Program-made: the position numbers and the translations under genes | The notes under the pieces: generated by a model | Told to the model about the DNA's origin: nothing | The model's input: only the letters and a program-made list of their open reading frames with translations | Database searches by the model: none | Assembly: GCA_004154925.1 (NCBI GenBank) | Contig: QJNS01000010.1 | Location: 372,001-436,000, forward strand | Length of the DNA: 64,000 nt | Source of the DNA: Monosporascus cannonballus | Taxonomy: Eukaryota; Ascomycota; Sordariomycetes; Xylariales | Direction: 5' to 3' | Shown: piece by piece, positions 11,107-22,107 of the stretch | Numbering within the stretch: the stretch's first letter is position 1 | Layout of the letters: each line of letters starts with the position of its first letter

Positions 11107-14100
11107 CTACTCCCGATCCCTCACGCGCACCACGCACGGATACCTCGAGTGCCAGATGCGCCTCTCCATGGGACCCAGGAGAGCGTCCATCATCCTATCG
11201 GTATCGGACCTCGGCCTGCGCGGAAGAGGCTTGTTCTCAAGCCCCCCCTCACCCTCCTCCTTTTTCTCACTCCCGTCCCCATCACCATCACCATCCTCCT
11301 TACCTGCCTTCTTCTCCTCTCCCTCGCCCCCCCTTTCCTCTTCTCCATCCCCCCCGTCCTCCCCCTTCTCTGGCGAGGGCGGCGTCCACAGCATCGTCTC
11401 CTCGACCGAAGCCGCGATCTCGAACTCGCCGCGGCAGAGCGCGACGGCGCCGAGCAGGACATCGGCTGTGGAGCGGGCGGCTAATAGAGGTAGATGGCGC
11501 TGCAGGACGCCATGCCAGGCGAGCTTGCGCGTGAGGTCGAGCGCCCCGGCCACGCCCAGGTGGGGAGCCGTCCGCCGGCTGCCGAGCGACGGCGTGAGGC
11601 GGAGCGTGGGGTGAATGGGGCGCGCCGTGCGGTTCGTGAGGCGCACACGGAATTGCATGAACTCATCGACGTAGACCGTGTTGGCGTTGTTGCTGCTGCT
11701 CTTACTGTTGGTGTTTTTCTCCGTCGTGGGAGTGGTGATGGAATCGTCTGCTGCGTCCGCCTTCGGGGGTGTGTCCTGCACCACCTCGATATCGATTCCG
11801 ACCTCGTCGATCCTGACGGCGTCGATCATGCGGGGCGTGATGCGGAGGCCGCGGAGCTCGAGGGCGCCTTCGCGGGCAGGACCGCCGGGGCCCGACGTGC
11901 GCCAGGACGCGGCGGTCAGGGAGTCCAGGATCTTCTCGCGATACCAGAAGGCCTCGCGGTTGGCGCGCTCCGTCTCTGGCGCGATGCGGTAGCTGCTGAC
12001 GACGAACTGGCGCTGCTCTCTGGACGGGTTGAGCGCGGGGACCGACATGTGCGGGTCCTCGAGGTACACGCGCGGGATCGGCAACATTACGCGGTTCGTG
12101 TTCCCCGGCAGGATGTGCTCCTCGACGGCGGCGATGCCCCCCTTCGCTTCGAGCCGGATCTGCATGTCGCTCGGCCAGGCGTTGCGCAGGTCCAGCATCA
12201 GCAGGCATTGGTCGTCGGAGACCGAGCCGTCGAACTCTGATCCCTCCGAGGACGAGCGGTTCCACAGTGAACTTGAGATTGGACCTTGGATGGGCAGAAT
12301 ATCCGCTCTGACGAGCTCGATGCTGGCGTTCACGGTTATTGTAAGATCGAGGCAGACCTGGCGTGTGTGAAATGGCTCTGCAACTTCTGCTTGCGGAACA
12401 CCGAGATAGGCGTAGTCGATCTGGACAGTCCCATTAGTGAGGCCGGGTTTCCCTAGGATCTCGAATTCGAAGGTAGCAGTGCCGCCAGGGGCGATATATC
12501 TCTTAGAATCGTCGATTTTCCGGAGCCTCAATGCCTGCTTCCTCGCCAGGATAAGCTCGTATTCGTACAGTTCTATGGGAGTCGCATCCCTGTTTGCAAT
12601 CGCATTTTGTAGCGGAGCCTGGGTAGAATCTTGGAACGAGAAGAGCAGAAGGTCGGCAGGTATGGTCGGTGAAAGATTGTGGAGGGTTACGGAGAAGACC
12701 TGACGCTCTCCCTCGAGGACCATGACCGAGGACTGCGGAAGGCTCGTGGATTTGATAACGACAATCGGCTGCGCAGAGATGGCCTTCAGCTCGACGCTGT
12801 GCGGTTTCGGGGAGGGTCCAGGGGGAGGCAACAGCTTGCTCCTCTCCAAGGCGCCCAGCCCGATGCTTTTAATTTTGATATCCGTATTTGGGGACCACGG
12901 TTCCGAAAAGATTGGGAACCTCCTCTCGCGGCATCCCCTAATGCGTGCGATGGCCCCGGTCACCCTCACGTCTCCTGCCGCCCTGGGCGTTCCTGAGACT
13001 TTGACGACCTGTGTGCGAAATGATCCCAATAGGGCGCTTTCCACTGAGGACTCGAAGTCGGCACCTTCCGTGTCCAGTTTAATGCTCTCAATCTCCACGT
13101 CGACATCGTAGGGGTTTTGCAACGTGATCCTAAAACTCGCCGCCTCTCCTGTCACGAGAGTCCGCTCGACTTCCTTATCTGGCGTCCTTGAAAATGGGTT
13201 GTAGATAAACGGATCCACGTCCTGTGAAGTACGGGCCTTGGTGACCCCTGGTAGTACTTTCTTTGAATGGTAGATTGGCGTCCTCGTTGGCGGTAGAGGA
13301 TCTAATGTGATTCCCCGTAACAAAAATTCATCCCAGTATTCTGCAGACAGATGACCCAGGCCCAGCCTCTGTGCCACGTCGGAGGTCTTGGAGATATTGT
13401 TCGCAAGTCTGACCTGCTCCTCTCTACTAATCATCGGTGCGACGTCTTCCCCGCGCGGACCCGGCGCGAGCCCCTTTCCCGCCGTGCGCAACAAATCGCT
13501 GGAAAACTTCAATACTCCGTTAAAGTCCGGTAGTGCTTCCGAAAAGTGTATGCAGGCTCTGAGTATGTTCATCTTGATGCTTGGGATCCCAAAGTGTCTA
13601 GACGATGACTGACTATGAATTCTCGAGATCACGCCGCTGTCGGCGTCAGACACTGAAGGCGCATCAGTCGCAGGTTCCTTCGCACTATCATCGAAGCTGA
13701 CGACACCATACGTCTTGCATAGCATCCCAAGGAATGCGTCTACGCCATATTCGATGTCCCCTTCGCCCAGCTCAAGCGCGCCTGAGCCATTGGTGTGTCC
13801 ATTGACAGCACTGAGAGCTACCAACCCGGCTGCCGGATGAATACCAACTTCGGCAGCGCCACGAGTTCTCGCTTCCACCAAGCCGCCGATGAGTACGGAT
13901 ACTAATTCTCGCACAACCATGGCTTTCTTTCTTTGGAAGCCCAGATTCCCAAGCACAATTGCAATACCGCTTAATATAATCGCGCGATCGGCCGTCGTGA
14001 GTAATTCTGGAGCAGACGAAGGGAAGGCTCTAAATAAGAAGTTCGTGATTTGTGAGCGGTTTGGAGTGATGGTGAGGCGGGGAGATGTGGTGAGGGGTCT

Positions 14101-15736
14101 CGTGGGTAGCTCGCCCACAATCATCATTTCTAAGGCCCTCTTGTCCAGCTTGCCTTCACACAGATGAAGGATCGTGAGGATATTACAGTATCTTATAATC
14201 ATCTCTGAGAGAGCGAGTGGAGGAAGCTGCTCGCCCGTCATTCTTGAGCAGAGCCCGACGATCCGCTCAAGCAGCTCGGGAACGATAATCTGAAGGTTGC
14301 GGAGGCACCTCGGCTGATTTTCGTCATCCTTTTCGACGTCCTGCCCCTTAGTCGCGCTGTTGGGCGCCTTTTCGTTTGGAGGATAGCAAATCATTGGTAT
14401 TTGAAACTGATGCCCACTCCAACCGAGGAGGAAAAGGCTGAGGACGATGAGCTCGAGCGCCTTGCCATGCCACATGTGGTCGTTCATAGACTTCGCAACC
14501 GTCGCACCATCGCCCAACTCCCTCAGCGCATCAGCCCACCGGCCAGCTTGGAGATACAGCGACCCTACTACGATAGTCGCCCGAGCCTTTCCTTTATTTC
14601 TCCACCTCTCAGTCAGCGCACCAGGGCCGAAACCCTGGACGGAAATCCTATTTTCGGACTTGGTCGATTTCGTATCTTCCGGTATTCCTGATCCGAATGT
14701 TTTCTGTTCCGACCCCGGTACATCTGCGTTGTTCCCTTTGGTACCAGCAATATCCTCGAAGGTAGTTGGTGGGTTCGACAGTCCGCTTCGGGCGGGCGTA
14801 GACGACCGAGTCACCGGAGTCGAGTTGGCAGACCCGAACGGCAGCGATTTTAAAGGGGCAGGCATGGACATGCGGGCCTGGCTCCTATCCAGGGCTCCGC
14901 TTGAAGACGCCGACCGCATGACAGTTGATGGAGCGACCTGTGAGCTTCGTCGGCCAAGGAGGTTCGCATCGTCCGACGTCCAAGACCCGTTCGTTTGCGG
15001 TCGCGCAGGGGCCTGCCCCGGTGAATCTATCGTCGACATACCCTCGAACGACTTGGCTAACGTGGTCATCTCGGCCAGCAGCAGAGACGATATGTCGCAC
15101 ATGATCGTCTTCATCGTAGTCACCGTAGAGCGCTCGACCGGGGGGATAGTCTGGATCCCCTCGGGTATGGGTATCGCATCGTCGGCCGGCGGGTCGTAGT
15201 CGAATATCAATACTTGATGTGCAAGTACCTTGGGATAAGCATCCCTTAAGCCCTCCAACTCCTGGTACAGGGTCCTGATGTTCCTCTCGGTCATCGTCCG
15301 TGCATGGCCGCCGACCGACTCCCTCTTGCTAAAAGCCACTTCTTCAAGCTCCTCCCCGTCCGCGATAGCTATAACGGCAAGTGGTTCCCTGTAGAGGTCG
15401 AAAGGAGACAGAGCAAGGTGGGAAGGGGGCGGCACGTGGGTAAGGAGGTCGTAGAAGATCATACCGTCGGGGAAGGCCAGGGGGGAGAACATATCTGTAG
15501 GAAACCGTGTCAGCTTCCTATCCTCCCGGGCAAGACGGTAAAACAAAAAGAAGGAAAAAGACGGGCTCACTTCGATTCGGCCGGCCATCGGCGCTGATGT
15601 CGCGGAGTTGGACGACATGTTCCTGGTTGAGCCTCTGGACGAAGGTCGCGAATCTGTCCCGCTTGATCTGACCGACAGGTAAAACTAATGCCCTTACCCT
15701 CGCCGGAGCGATGGGTGAAAGAGAGTCCAAGCTCAT
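11107..15736 (-). CDS. trs120: TRAPPII complex subunit Trs120
   Basis: Large subunit specific to TRAPPII, the exchange factor for Ypt31/Rab11 at the late Golgi, needed for exocytic traffic and hyphal growth (HypA in Aspergillus). Two exons, 15736-15571 and 15494-11107, give about 1517 aa. The 76-nt intron has a GTGAGC donor and a TACAG acceptor and restores GRPNRNMFSPLAFPDG, a conserved junction. The N-terminus (LSPIAPARVRALVLPVGQI) is family-typical. It is followed by a Ser/Pro-rich region around residues 190-330, the long helical Trs120 core, and C-terminal beta-sandwich repeats (for example FEFEILGKPGLTNGTVQIDY). Near the C-terminus an acidic/lysine-rich insert of about 60 residues (Glu/Gly/Asp/Lys) separates the last sandwich strands from the tail. 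SER1 lies 1 kb upstream on the same strand. Identity is secure. Confidence 0.95.
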
Positions 15737-16749
15737 CCTAACATTGGCCTCGATTTCGTGTCCACCTTGAAGGGGAGGTACTGCGCATTCCTGCTACCTG
15801 CGTAAGGGAGGGTAAGGGAAGGGGGAAATGGCGAAGCGGCGGTCAGGTTTCGGCGAGAGCAAGAAACCAAGATTTAATCCATACATGCGTCGGTCTGCAA
15901 AAGTCGGAAAGGCTGGTCGGCGGATCAACAAGCCGTTGGACGATGGGTATATTATATATCTCGGAACGCCGTAAAGAATGCATGCGCGAAGGTTAAATGC
16001 GCAGAGTTCCCGGCATCTCATTCAGAGTTGGGGAGTTGACATGCCAAACTCCCTGAAGCCTCGTTGCTTCGTGCGCGCCTCTTGAATTACTGGCCAACCA
16101 TAAGCCGGCATAGCACGGCACAGGGATTATCACCTACCTAGGTACAGTACCGTACAGTACAGTACAGGGAGTTAGGGGCACCTGGCCATGCATGGGATTT
16201 CGTCCCGCACCCCGGGATTTGCACTTGTACATACCTCTAGGTACCTACCCCTAACGTTAGTAGGTACAAAGTACGAGCATACCTACTCTACGTACCTAAT
16301 ACCCCTTTACTCTTGACTCGAGGTCCGGCAAAACGGACGGGCTTGCTGGTACCTACATATAGATATTAAAGATTCTTGACCTTGCAGGAGCGATGATTTC
16401 TGAGCGGCGACCATCAGGTTTCTCAGTGGTTTAATATTCAAGTTTCTTACGCTATGTCCAAGTTTCTGTTTGCCATAATACGTCTCGCTTCGAATGTCGC
16501 TTTCTGTTAAAGAATCCCGCGCTGAAGTTGATACGTTGTCTAGCCTATGCACCCCCCCTTTTTTTAACCCTCGAATACTCCCAGTTCCGTACACTGGCTG
16601 ATCATGCGCTTCGCCAATCGCCTTCCAGCCCCTCTCGATCACCGCGCCGCCATGGTCCGGATCACCGTCTGGACGCTGCTGCTCGAGTACGACGAGTCGT
16701 CCGAAGAGTATCCCTCCTCGTGGGCCACCTCGTGGTCAAGAAAGACATA
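15737..16749. other. TRS120-SER1 intergenic region
   Basis: About 1 kb between two minus-strand genes: TRS120 upstream region and SER1 3' flank. It contains a GTACA-type short repeat and several ACCTAGGTA-like palindromes common in fungal spacers. No gene was recognised. Confidence 0.55.
16141..16168. repeat. GTACA short tandem repeat
   Basis: A run of imperfect GTACA/GTACCGTACA units reading the same on both strands, in the spacer upstream of TRS120. It is a low-complexity palindromic tract with no evident function. Confidence 0.6.
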
Positions 16750-18118
16750 CTACTTCTTTGCATAGAAGCGCAGGAACTCGGCGAGCTCCACGGCGCTCTC
16801 GAGCGATACCGAGTTGTAGTTGCTCGCCCGGATTCCGCCCACGCTCCGGTGCCCCTTAAGGCCGATGAGGCCGCGGTCCTTAGCCAGCTCGAGGAATTCC
16901 AACTCGCTATCCTTAATATCCTTGGTCATCGTCACCCGGAAGCAGATGTTCATCCGCGAGCGCACCGACTTGTCGGGGACGATCCTGTATATGTCTGGGT
17001 GCTCCTCGAGCGCCGCGTAGATGATGTCTGCTTTCTGCTTCGCTAGCGCTTCTTGGTCTGCGACCCGGTTGGGGAACGTGAGGAGGAGCCTCTTAAGCAC
17101 TTGCCCCGCGACGTATACGCTACGAAAATCTTAGTCAGCTTCTAGCCCCATCCATCCGCGTGTGAGAGGGGCTTAGGAAGTCCACGCACTCAAAGATAGG
17201 CAGGGTGTTGTAAAGGCTGTTGTTCTTCTCGGTCGTCTCATACGACAACACGACCGGTGCGATCGGCAAGCCCAGCGCCCTCATCAGTGCCGGGGAGGGC
17301 TGCGGGGTTACTGGTGGTAGGAGGTCCCTGTTGATGATCACTACCGTGATGCCGGGGGGGCCGAGGTTCTTCTGAGCGCCGAAGAACACGACCCCGAAGT
17401 TTTCGATCGGGACTTGTCTCGATAAGATGTTGGAGGACATGTCCGCGACCACAATAGGCCCTGCACCGTCTTTATTCGGAGCAAGAGCTGCCGGAAACTG
17501 GGGGAACTCGACGCCGTCGACGGTCTCGTTGTCACAGTAGTATACAAAAGCCGAATTGTTAGACAGCTTCCAGTCACTATCTTCGGCGATCTTGCCGAAC
17601 CTGCCGCTATTGTTGATCGCTCGGGAATCCGTGACGACATTGACGTGATCCTGGCCCAGTAGGCGAATGGCTTCCTGGTACGCCTTAAGTGACCAGCTAC
17701 CAGTAATTAGGTAGTCCAGTTTCATCTCGCTCCGGGTCGATTTCTTCAGCTCGGCCACGAGCTCATCTTGGTCTATTTCCTCCTCGTTCTTACCACCGAA
17801 TAGGGCTTCGATGAGCTCGTCCTTTTTCCTCTGGACCCATGCGCCAACAAGGTGGTATACGACGCAACTGAACTGGCCACTTCCGCCGCCTTGCATGAAG
17901 AGGATCTCATAGTTACTAGGTATGTCGAGGAATGCCGCTAGGTCGGCCTTGGTCTTCTTAAGAATGTTCCATGCTCTTTCCGAACGATGCGACTGCTCGG
18001 CAAGGCCTAGGCCTGTGTCGTCGTAGTTCAGGAGGGCTCTTGCTGCGTCCTCCAGGACCTCCGTCGGCAGCAGGGCAGGGCCTGCGCCAAAGTACCTGAC
18101 TTCGTATCTCTCGGGCAT
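16750..18118 (-). CDS. ser1: Phosphoserine aminotransferase
   Basis: PLP enzyme (SerC family) that converts 3-phosphohydroxypyruvate and glutamate to phosphoserine and 2-oxoglutarate in cytosolic serine synthesis. Exons 18118-17190 and 17119-16750 give about 432 aa. The intron starts GTGCGT and ends CGTAG, joining IFD to VYVAGQVLKRLL. Hallmarks are FGAGPALLPTEVL at the N-terminus, GGGSGQF (phosphate cup), the PLP-contacting VVADMSS (Asp about 226), Schiff-base Lys about 250 in FFGAQKNLGPPG, and the C-terminal GLKGHRSVGGIRAS. A methionine 15 codons upstream (18163) is in frame; I prefer MPERYEVRYFGAG because it matches the family start. An insert at about residues 105-130 (acidic and lysine-rich) is typical of fungal forms. 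Identity is secure. Confidence 0.95.
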
Positions 18119-20179
18119 GTTCTCTCGCGCTGACTGTGAAAGTGTTTTCACTGGCCCATTCAAGAGGGATGATGGTCGATATTAATAGCCCCGGGATGAC
18201 TCAAAAACATTCCCTAAAGAGGTTAATCTGAAGATATCGACTGCATGGGCGCTTGCAATATGAATCGAGTCATATGTCAAATAACCCGCTCTCTACACTG
18301 AAAGCTCGAGGTTAGAGGGCCGAAATTCCAAAATACCAAGATTCGTAACATCTGCAATATGCATATTCCCGGTATGGTATTTGAATAAGACTCACATGGC
18401 GCTTCCCTAGATTACTTTGGCACCCGATTACGCACATACGATACTCGACATGAAGCTTCTTGCGAATGACTTCGTAGACTGATAAGTACCTGCCTACCTA
18501 GTACGTATGGCTGGAAGTGGGAAATATTTCCTGCCCCTCCATCCGATTTCGGCACTGTGGACCGGAGTTGTTAGCGACCCCTGCAAGGAGCATGAGCTCA
18601 ATTCAGCTTTGAAAGCCTCACCACAATTCCTTCGAAACAGCAAAGCTGGCTTGCCATATGACAAATCGTGCGTATGGTCAAATCGTATCGTTGAACCTGC
18701 TTTGTCGGGTGATGTCTGTGCTGTTCACTTGCATGGGCTACCCGCGTCAATTGTTCGCCTGCAAATGTTAATCTGTGAGGCATTATCACTCATAATAGGT
18801 AACTTGTTGTAAGGTATATCCGTGTACGGTTATTGTCATCAGCTTCCCCGGATTCAGCGGCGTCGCTATTCCTCCTGCAGTGTGGGTTGCGCTTAATTTC
18901 TACCGGAGAGCAAAAGACAAACACGACGGAGTAAGTAGAAAACAAAGTGTCAATGATCGACTGTCCAGGAGAGTTCAAACCTTACGGGTAAAGAGATGAT
19001 GACCGTTCCCTCACACGGGCAATTACACCTAGGGTACGGGATGGCGGAAACATCATCAAGATTGGGAATGCGTGTGTGAAAGTTTAGCCTATATTCAGTA
19101 TCGATATAAGCCACCACGAGCTACCCACCTGGCCCTGCGCCTCAGGTAAGGTTGGGAGGAATGGAGATCGATGCGGACTATTACACCTGGTCGCGGAGTT
19201 TTCATGAGACGGTAGGAACAGAGAGCAGAATCATATCAATATCTCGGGGGAACAACACGTTGCCGAAGCCGAAATCAGGATCGAAGATTGCCCCTTCTCA
19301 TCTATCCTCTCACAAGCCCCCTCCTCTACGCGCTGTTCGTGGCGGAGATAACTAAGAAATGGAAACGCCACCCAGTTATAACCCCTGTCTTCAAAAACAA
19401 TCGGATATCTGCCGCGTCCTATAATGGTCTCCTGGCAAAGCTGATGGGCAAGATTAGGGCGAGCGCTTCGAGGACAAGATATCACCGGTGAAGCAAGAGG
19501 CCACCAAAATAAGAAACCGGGACCTCCGAAGAGATGTCGGTAACGTGAGCTAGCGGTAATAGGACGAGGATTATAGCCCTTGGACCAAGGGCGGAATGTA
19601 ACATCAAGTGCATTAACAACGTTTCAGAAGCGGAGGACGGAAAACTAATAACAGGACGGATGGATGGATGAATGGATTGTCAATGACAGCCTCGCTCGCC
19701 CCCAGTGGCTATATATGACCTGGTTTGATATATACATGTATATGTACGCGATCACGGCCGTATCTTCCGGATGCCATGGTTCGCGATCCTCATCGCCGGC
19801 GTTGCCCATAAGAATATCCACAAATTTCTCCTTATAAGTACTATGTCCCTACGCGCCGAACCGAGAGTCCCTGAACTAGCAGAAGAGAGGTCGACGCCCC
19901 CATTTTTACCGCAGCTGCTCAGTGCACGGTAGCTGAAGGAACCGAGAAGAAGGGCCGAACGGAGATGGCCACTGATAGGAAGACGGCCGACTCAGGCTCG
20001 GCGCGCCATTACCATCCCGCTTCGGCGGCATCCTTTCGTAAGCTCACCCGATTTGCCCGCGGTCCACTACTCGCGCAATCGACGGAGCCCAGATGTGCGT
20101 GCAGCGCAGGCGGGTTCCGCGGAATGAGAAACGACGATAGTGCATCGATCTACATCTTATAGAGCAAATGAATGAATGA
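18119..20179. other. SER1-SDR divergent intergenic region
   Basis: About 2 kb between divergent genes. It holds only short overlapping frames without family resemblance or splice continuity. No tRNA-like cloverleaf or repeat array was seen. It presumably carries both promoters. Confidence 0.55.
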
Positions 20180-21670
20180 ATGAACGCCGTCGCTAATGCA
20201 ACTCCCGCAATTCCCCGCAGCGACGCACAACTCGCCGAGAACATGTAAGAAAAAACCCTGGCCGGCCCCCTCCTATGCCTCCCTCCCCCGCCGACTATGG
20301 CCTCCTGTCCGAGCCAGAACGCTGACAAAGGTAAAAGGGTTCATCACGTCCAGCCTCTCGCCGCTGGCGGTACGGCTGATCCGGCTGCTGCTGGCGCACG
20401 GCGACTACGTGGCGGCGGCGCTGCCGCCGCACGAGATGGAGCGCGAGGACCGCAGCGCCGAGTTCCGGGAGCTCGTCAACGAGTGCAGGGGCCGGCGCGA
20501 GTGGCGGGACCGCATGCGCAGCATCCGCTGCGACGGCCGCAGCATGGGCCAGTGCGAGGCCGCCATCGCCGAGGCCCGGGAGCACTTCGGCCGCGTCGAC
20601 ATCCTGCTCTGCTGCACATCTGAGGGTAAGCCTTCCTTCCCCATTTTCTTCCCCGGCGCGAAAGCCATCCATCAGAGATACGTGCGACGTGGTTGACCTA
20701 TTCCCGCCCCGGCGGAACAGCCGTCATCGGCACGGTCGAGGAGCTCAACACGTCGCCCGCGACGCGGGACCTGGTGCGGGACCAGTTCGAGACGATATTC
20801 TTCTCGCAGGTGAACTTCATCAAGGCCGCGCTGCCGGTGCTGCGGGAGCAGCACACGGGCCACCTGATGATACTGACGAGCGTCGGGGGCCACATCGGGA
20901 CCCCCGGGATGCCCATGTACACGGCGGCGACGTGGGCGCTCGAGGGCTTCTGCGACTCGCTCGCCTACGAGGTCGCGCCCTTCAACGTCAAGGTCACCAT
21001 CGTCCAGCCCCACAAGGAGGTCCAGACGCTGACCAGCAAGCTCGTCTTCGCGCCCGTGCTGTCGCCCTACCACCAGCAGCAGCAGCACAGTCACCACCTG
21101 CATCACCAGGGCGCGGCCGACGAGTCCACCATCCACGCGGCGGCGGCGCCGCCACCCCCGCAGCACGCGCCGACGGTGCGCGACATGGTGACGAACGTGT
21201 TGAACCTGCACCCGGACACGGCGCTCCCTCCCCCCACCTCCCATTTCGAGAAGATCCTGACGCGGTACGCCAAGCTCCCCGCGGCGGCGGCGGACCGGCT
21301 GGTGATGGAGACGGTGCACGCGCTGACGGCGATCGGGGGCCACGAGAACCCGCCGGCGCGGCACATCGTCGGGTTCGACGGCGCCGAGGCCGTCAAGGAG
21401 AAGCTCAAGACGGTGACCGAGGAGCTCGAGGACTTCGTCGACGCCAGCCTCTCCGTCGACATCTTCGAGTCCGAGCTCGGGCACGAGGCCCGCGCGGGCG
21501 GGCGCGGTAGCGGCAGCAAAGGCGCCGGTAATAGGGGTAGCGCCGGGCCTGGCGGCGGTGGCTACGACGATGGGGTTGGGGATAATGGCAACAATTGCGG
21601 GAACAGCAGGCAGCTGACCTCAGCGACGGCGGAAGAGGGGGCTGGGCCATCGAGCACGACATCGGTATGA
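20180..21670 (+). CDS. SDR-fold protein lacking SDR active-site residues
   Basis: Rossmann-fold protein related to classical short-chain dehydrogenases, about 440 aa in three exons (20180-20244, 20318-20625, 20721-21670). Junctions are GTAAGA/CAG and GTAAGC/ACAG, and the second restores LLCCTSEAVIGTVEEL. The fold is clear from the C-terminal half (LMILTSVGGHIGTPG, then YTAATWALEGFCDSLAYEV and VKVTIVQP). Key positions are altered. The TGxxxGxG cofactor loop is TSSLSPLA (about 32-39), NNAG is replaced by CCTS, and the YxxxK lysine is Thr (about Y191, T195); Ser about 178 is kept. A His/Gln-rich loop and a Gly/Ser/Asn-rich tail of about 80 residues are extra. I infer a non-catalytic or atypical role, perhaps binding or regulation. 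The first exon is the least certain part. Confidence 0.68.
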
Positions 21671-22107
21671 TATTATAAACTCACACATGCAACAGATAGT
21701 GAATACCAGACATGGCGGATTAGTCCACCTGGAGTGTTACGACATGGCTTGAGGATGAATGACCCTTATTATACTGAATTTGAATTCGCTATTCTAAGCG
21801 GTAATTTCAAACTGGGCGTTCCTTATGCGCTGGCCTAACACATCGCTATCCGAGTCTTAACGTCATGGATCATAATTCTCGGGGAGTACGCAGCTGTGTC
21901 TCGGGCCCATCATAGCGACATAATCGCAAACCCCCCATAAGACCGGCCGGCCGTCCATCATATCCCTCGTTAAAAGCAGGCCCCGTCTACAGATGCACAC
22001 GAATTCCCGTATCCCAGACACCGTCTCCTGACGTGAACCTGAACGCCAGCCAGCCATCCATCCAGCCAAACTCACGAATGTTTCTAATAATAGATGTTAC
22101 ACTTCCT
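21671..22107. other. Convergent intergenic region SDR/GYP7
   Basis: About 440 bp between the two stop codons. It should contain both 3' UTRs. No further feature was recognised. Confidence 0.55.

Noticed and set aside
11494..12240. Long plus-strand frame antisense to TRS120
   Set aside because: GC-rich shadow of the TRS120 coding strand; no independent motif or start context.
16307..16642. Minus-strand open frame of about 110 codons after SER1
   Set aside because: No family resemblance, ordinary spacer composition and no splice link to SER1 or another exon.
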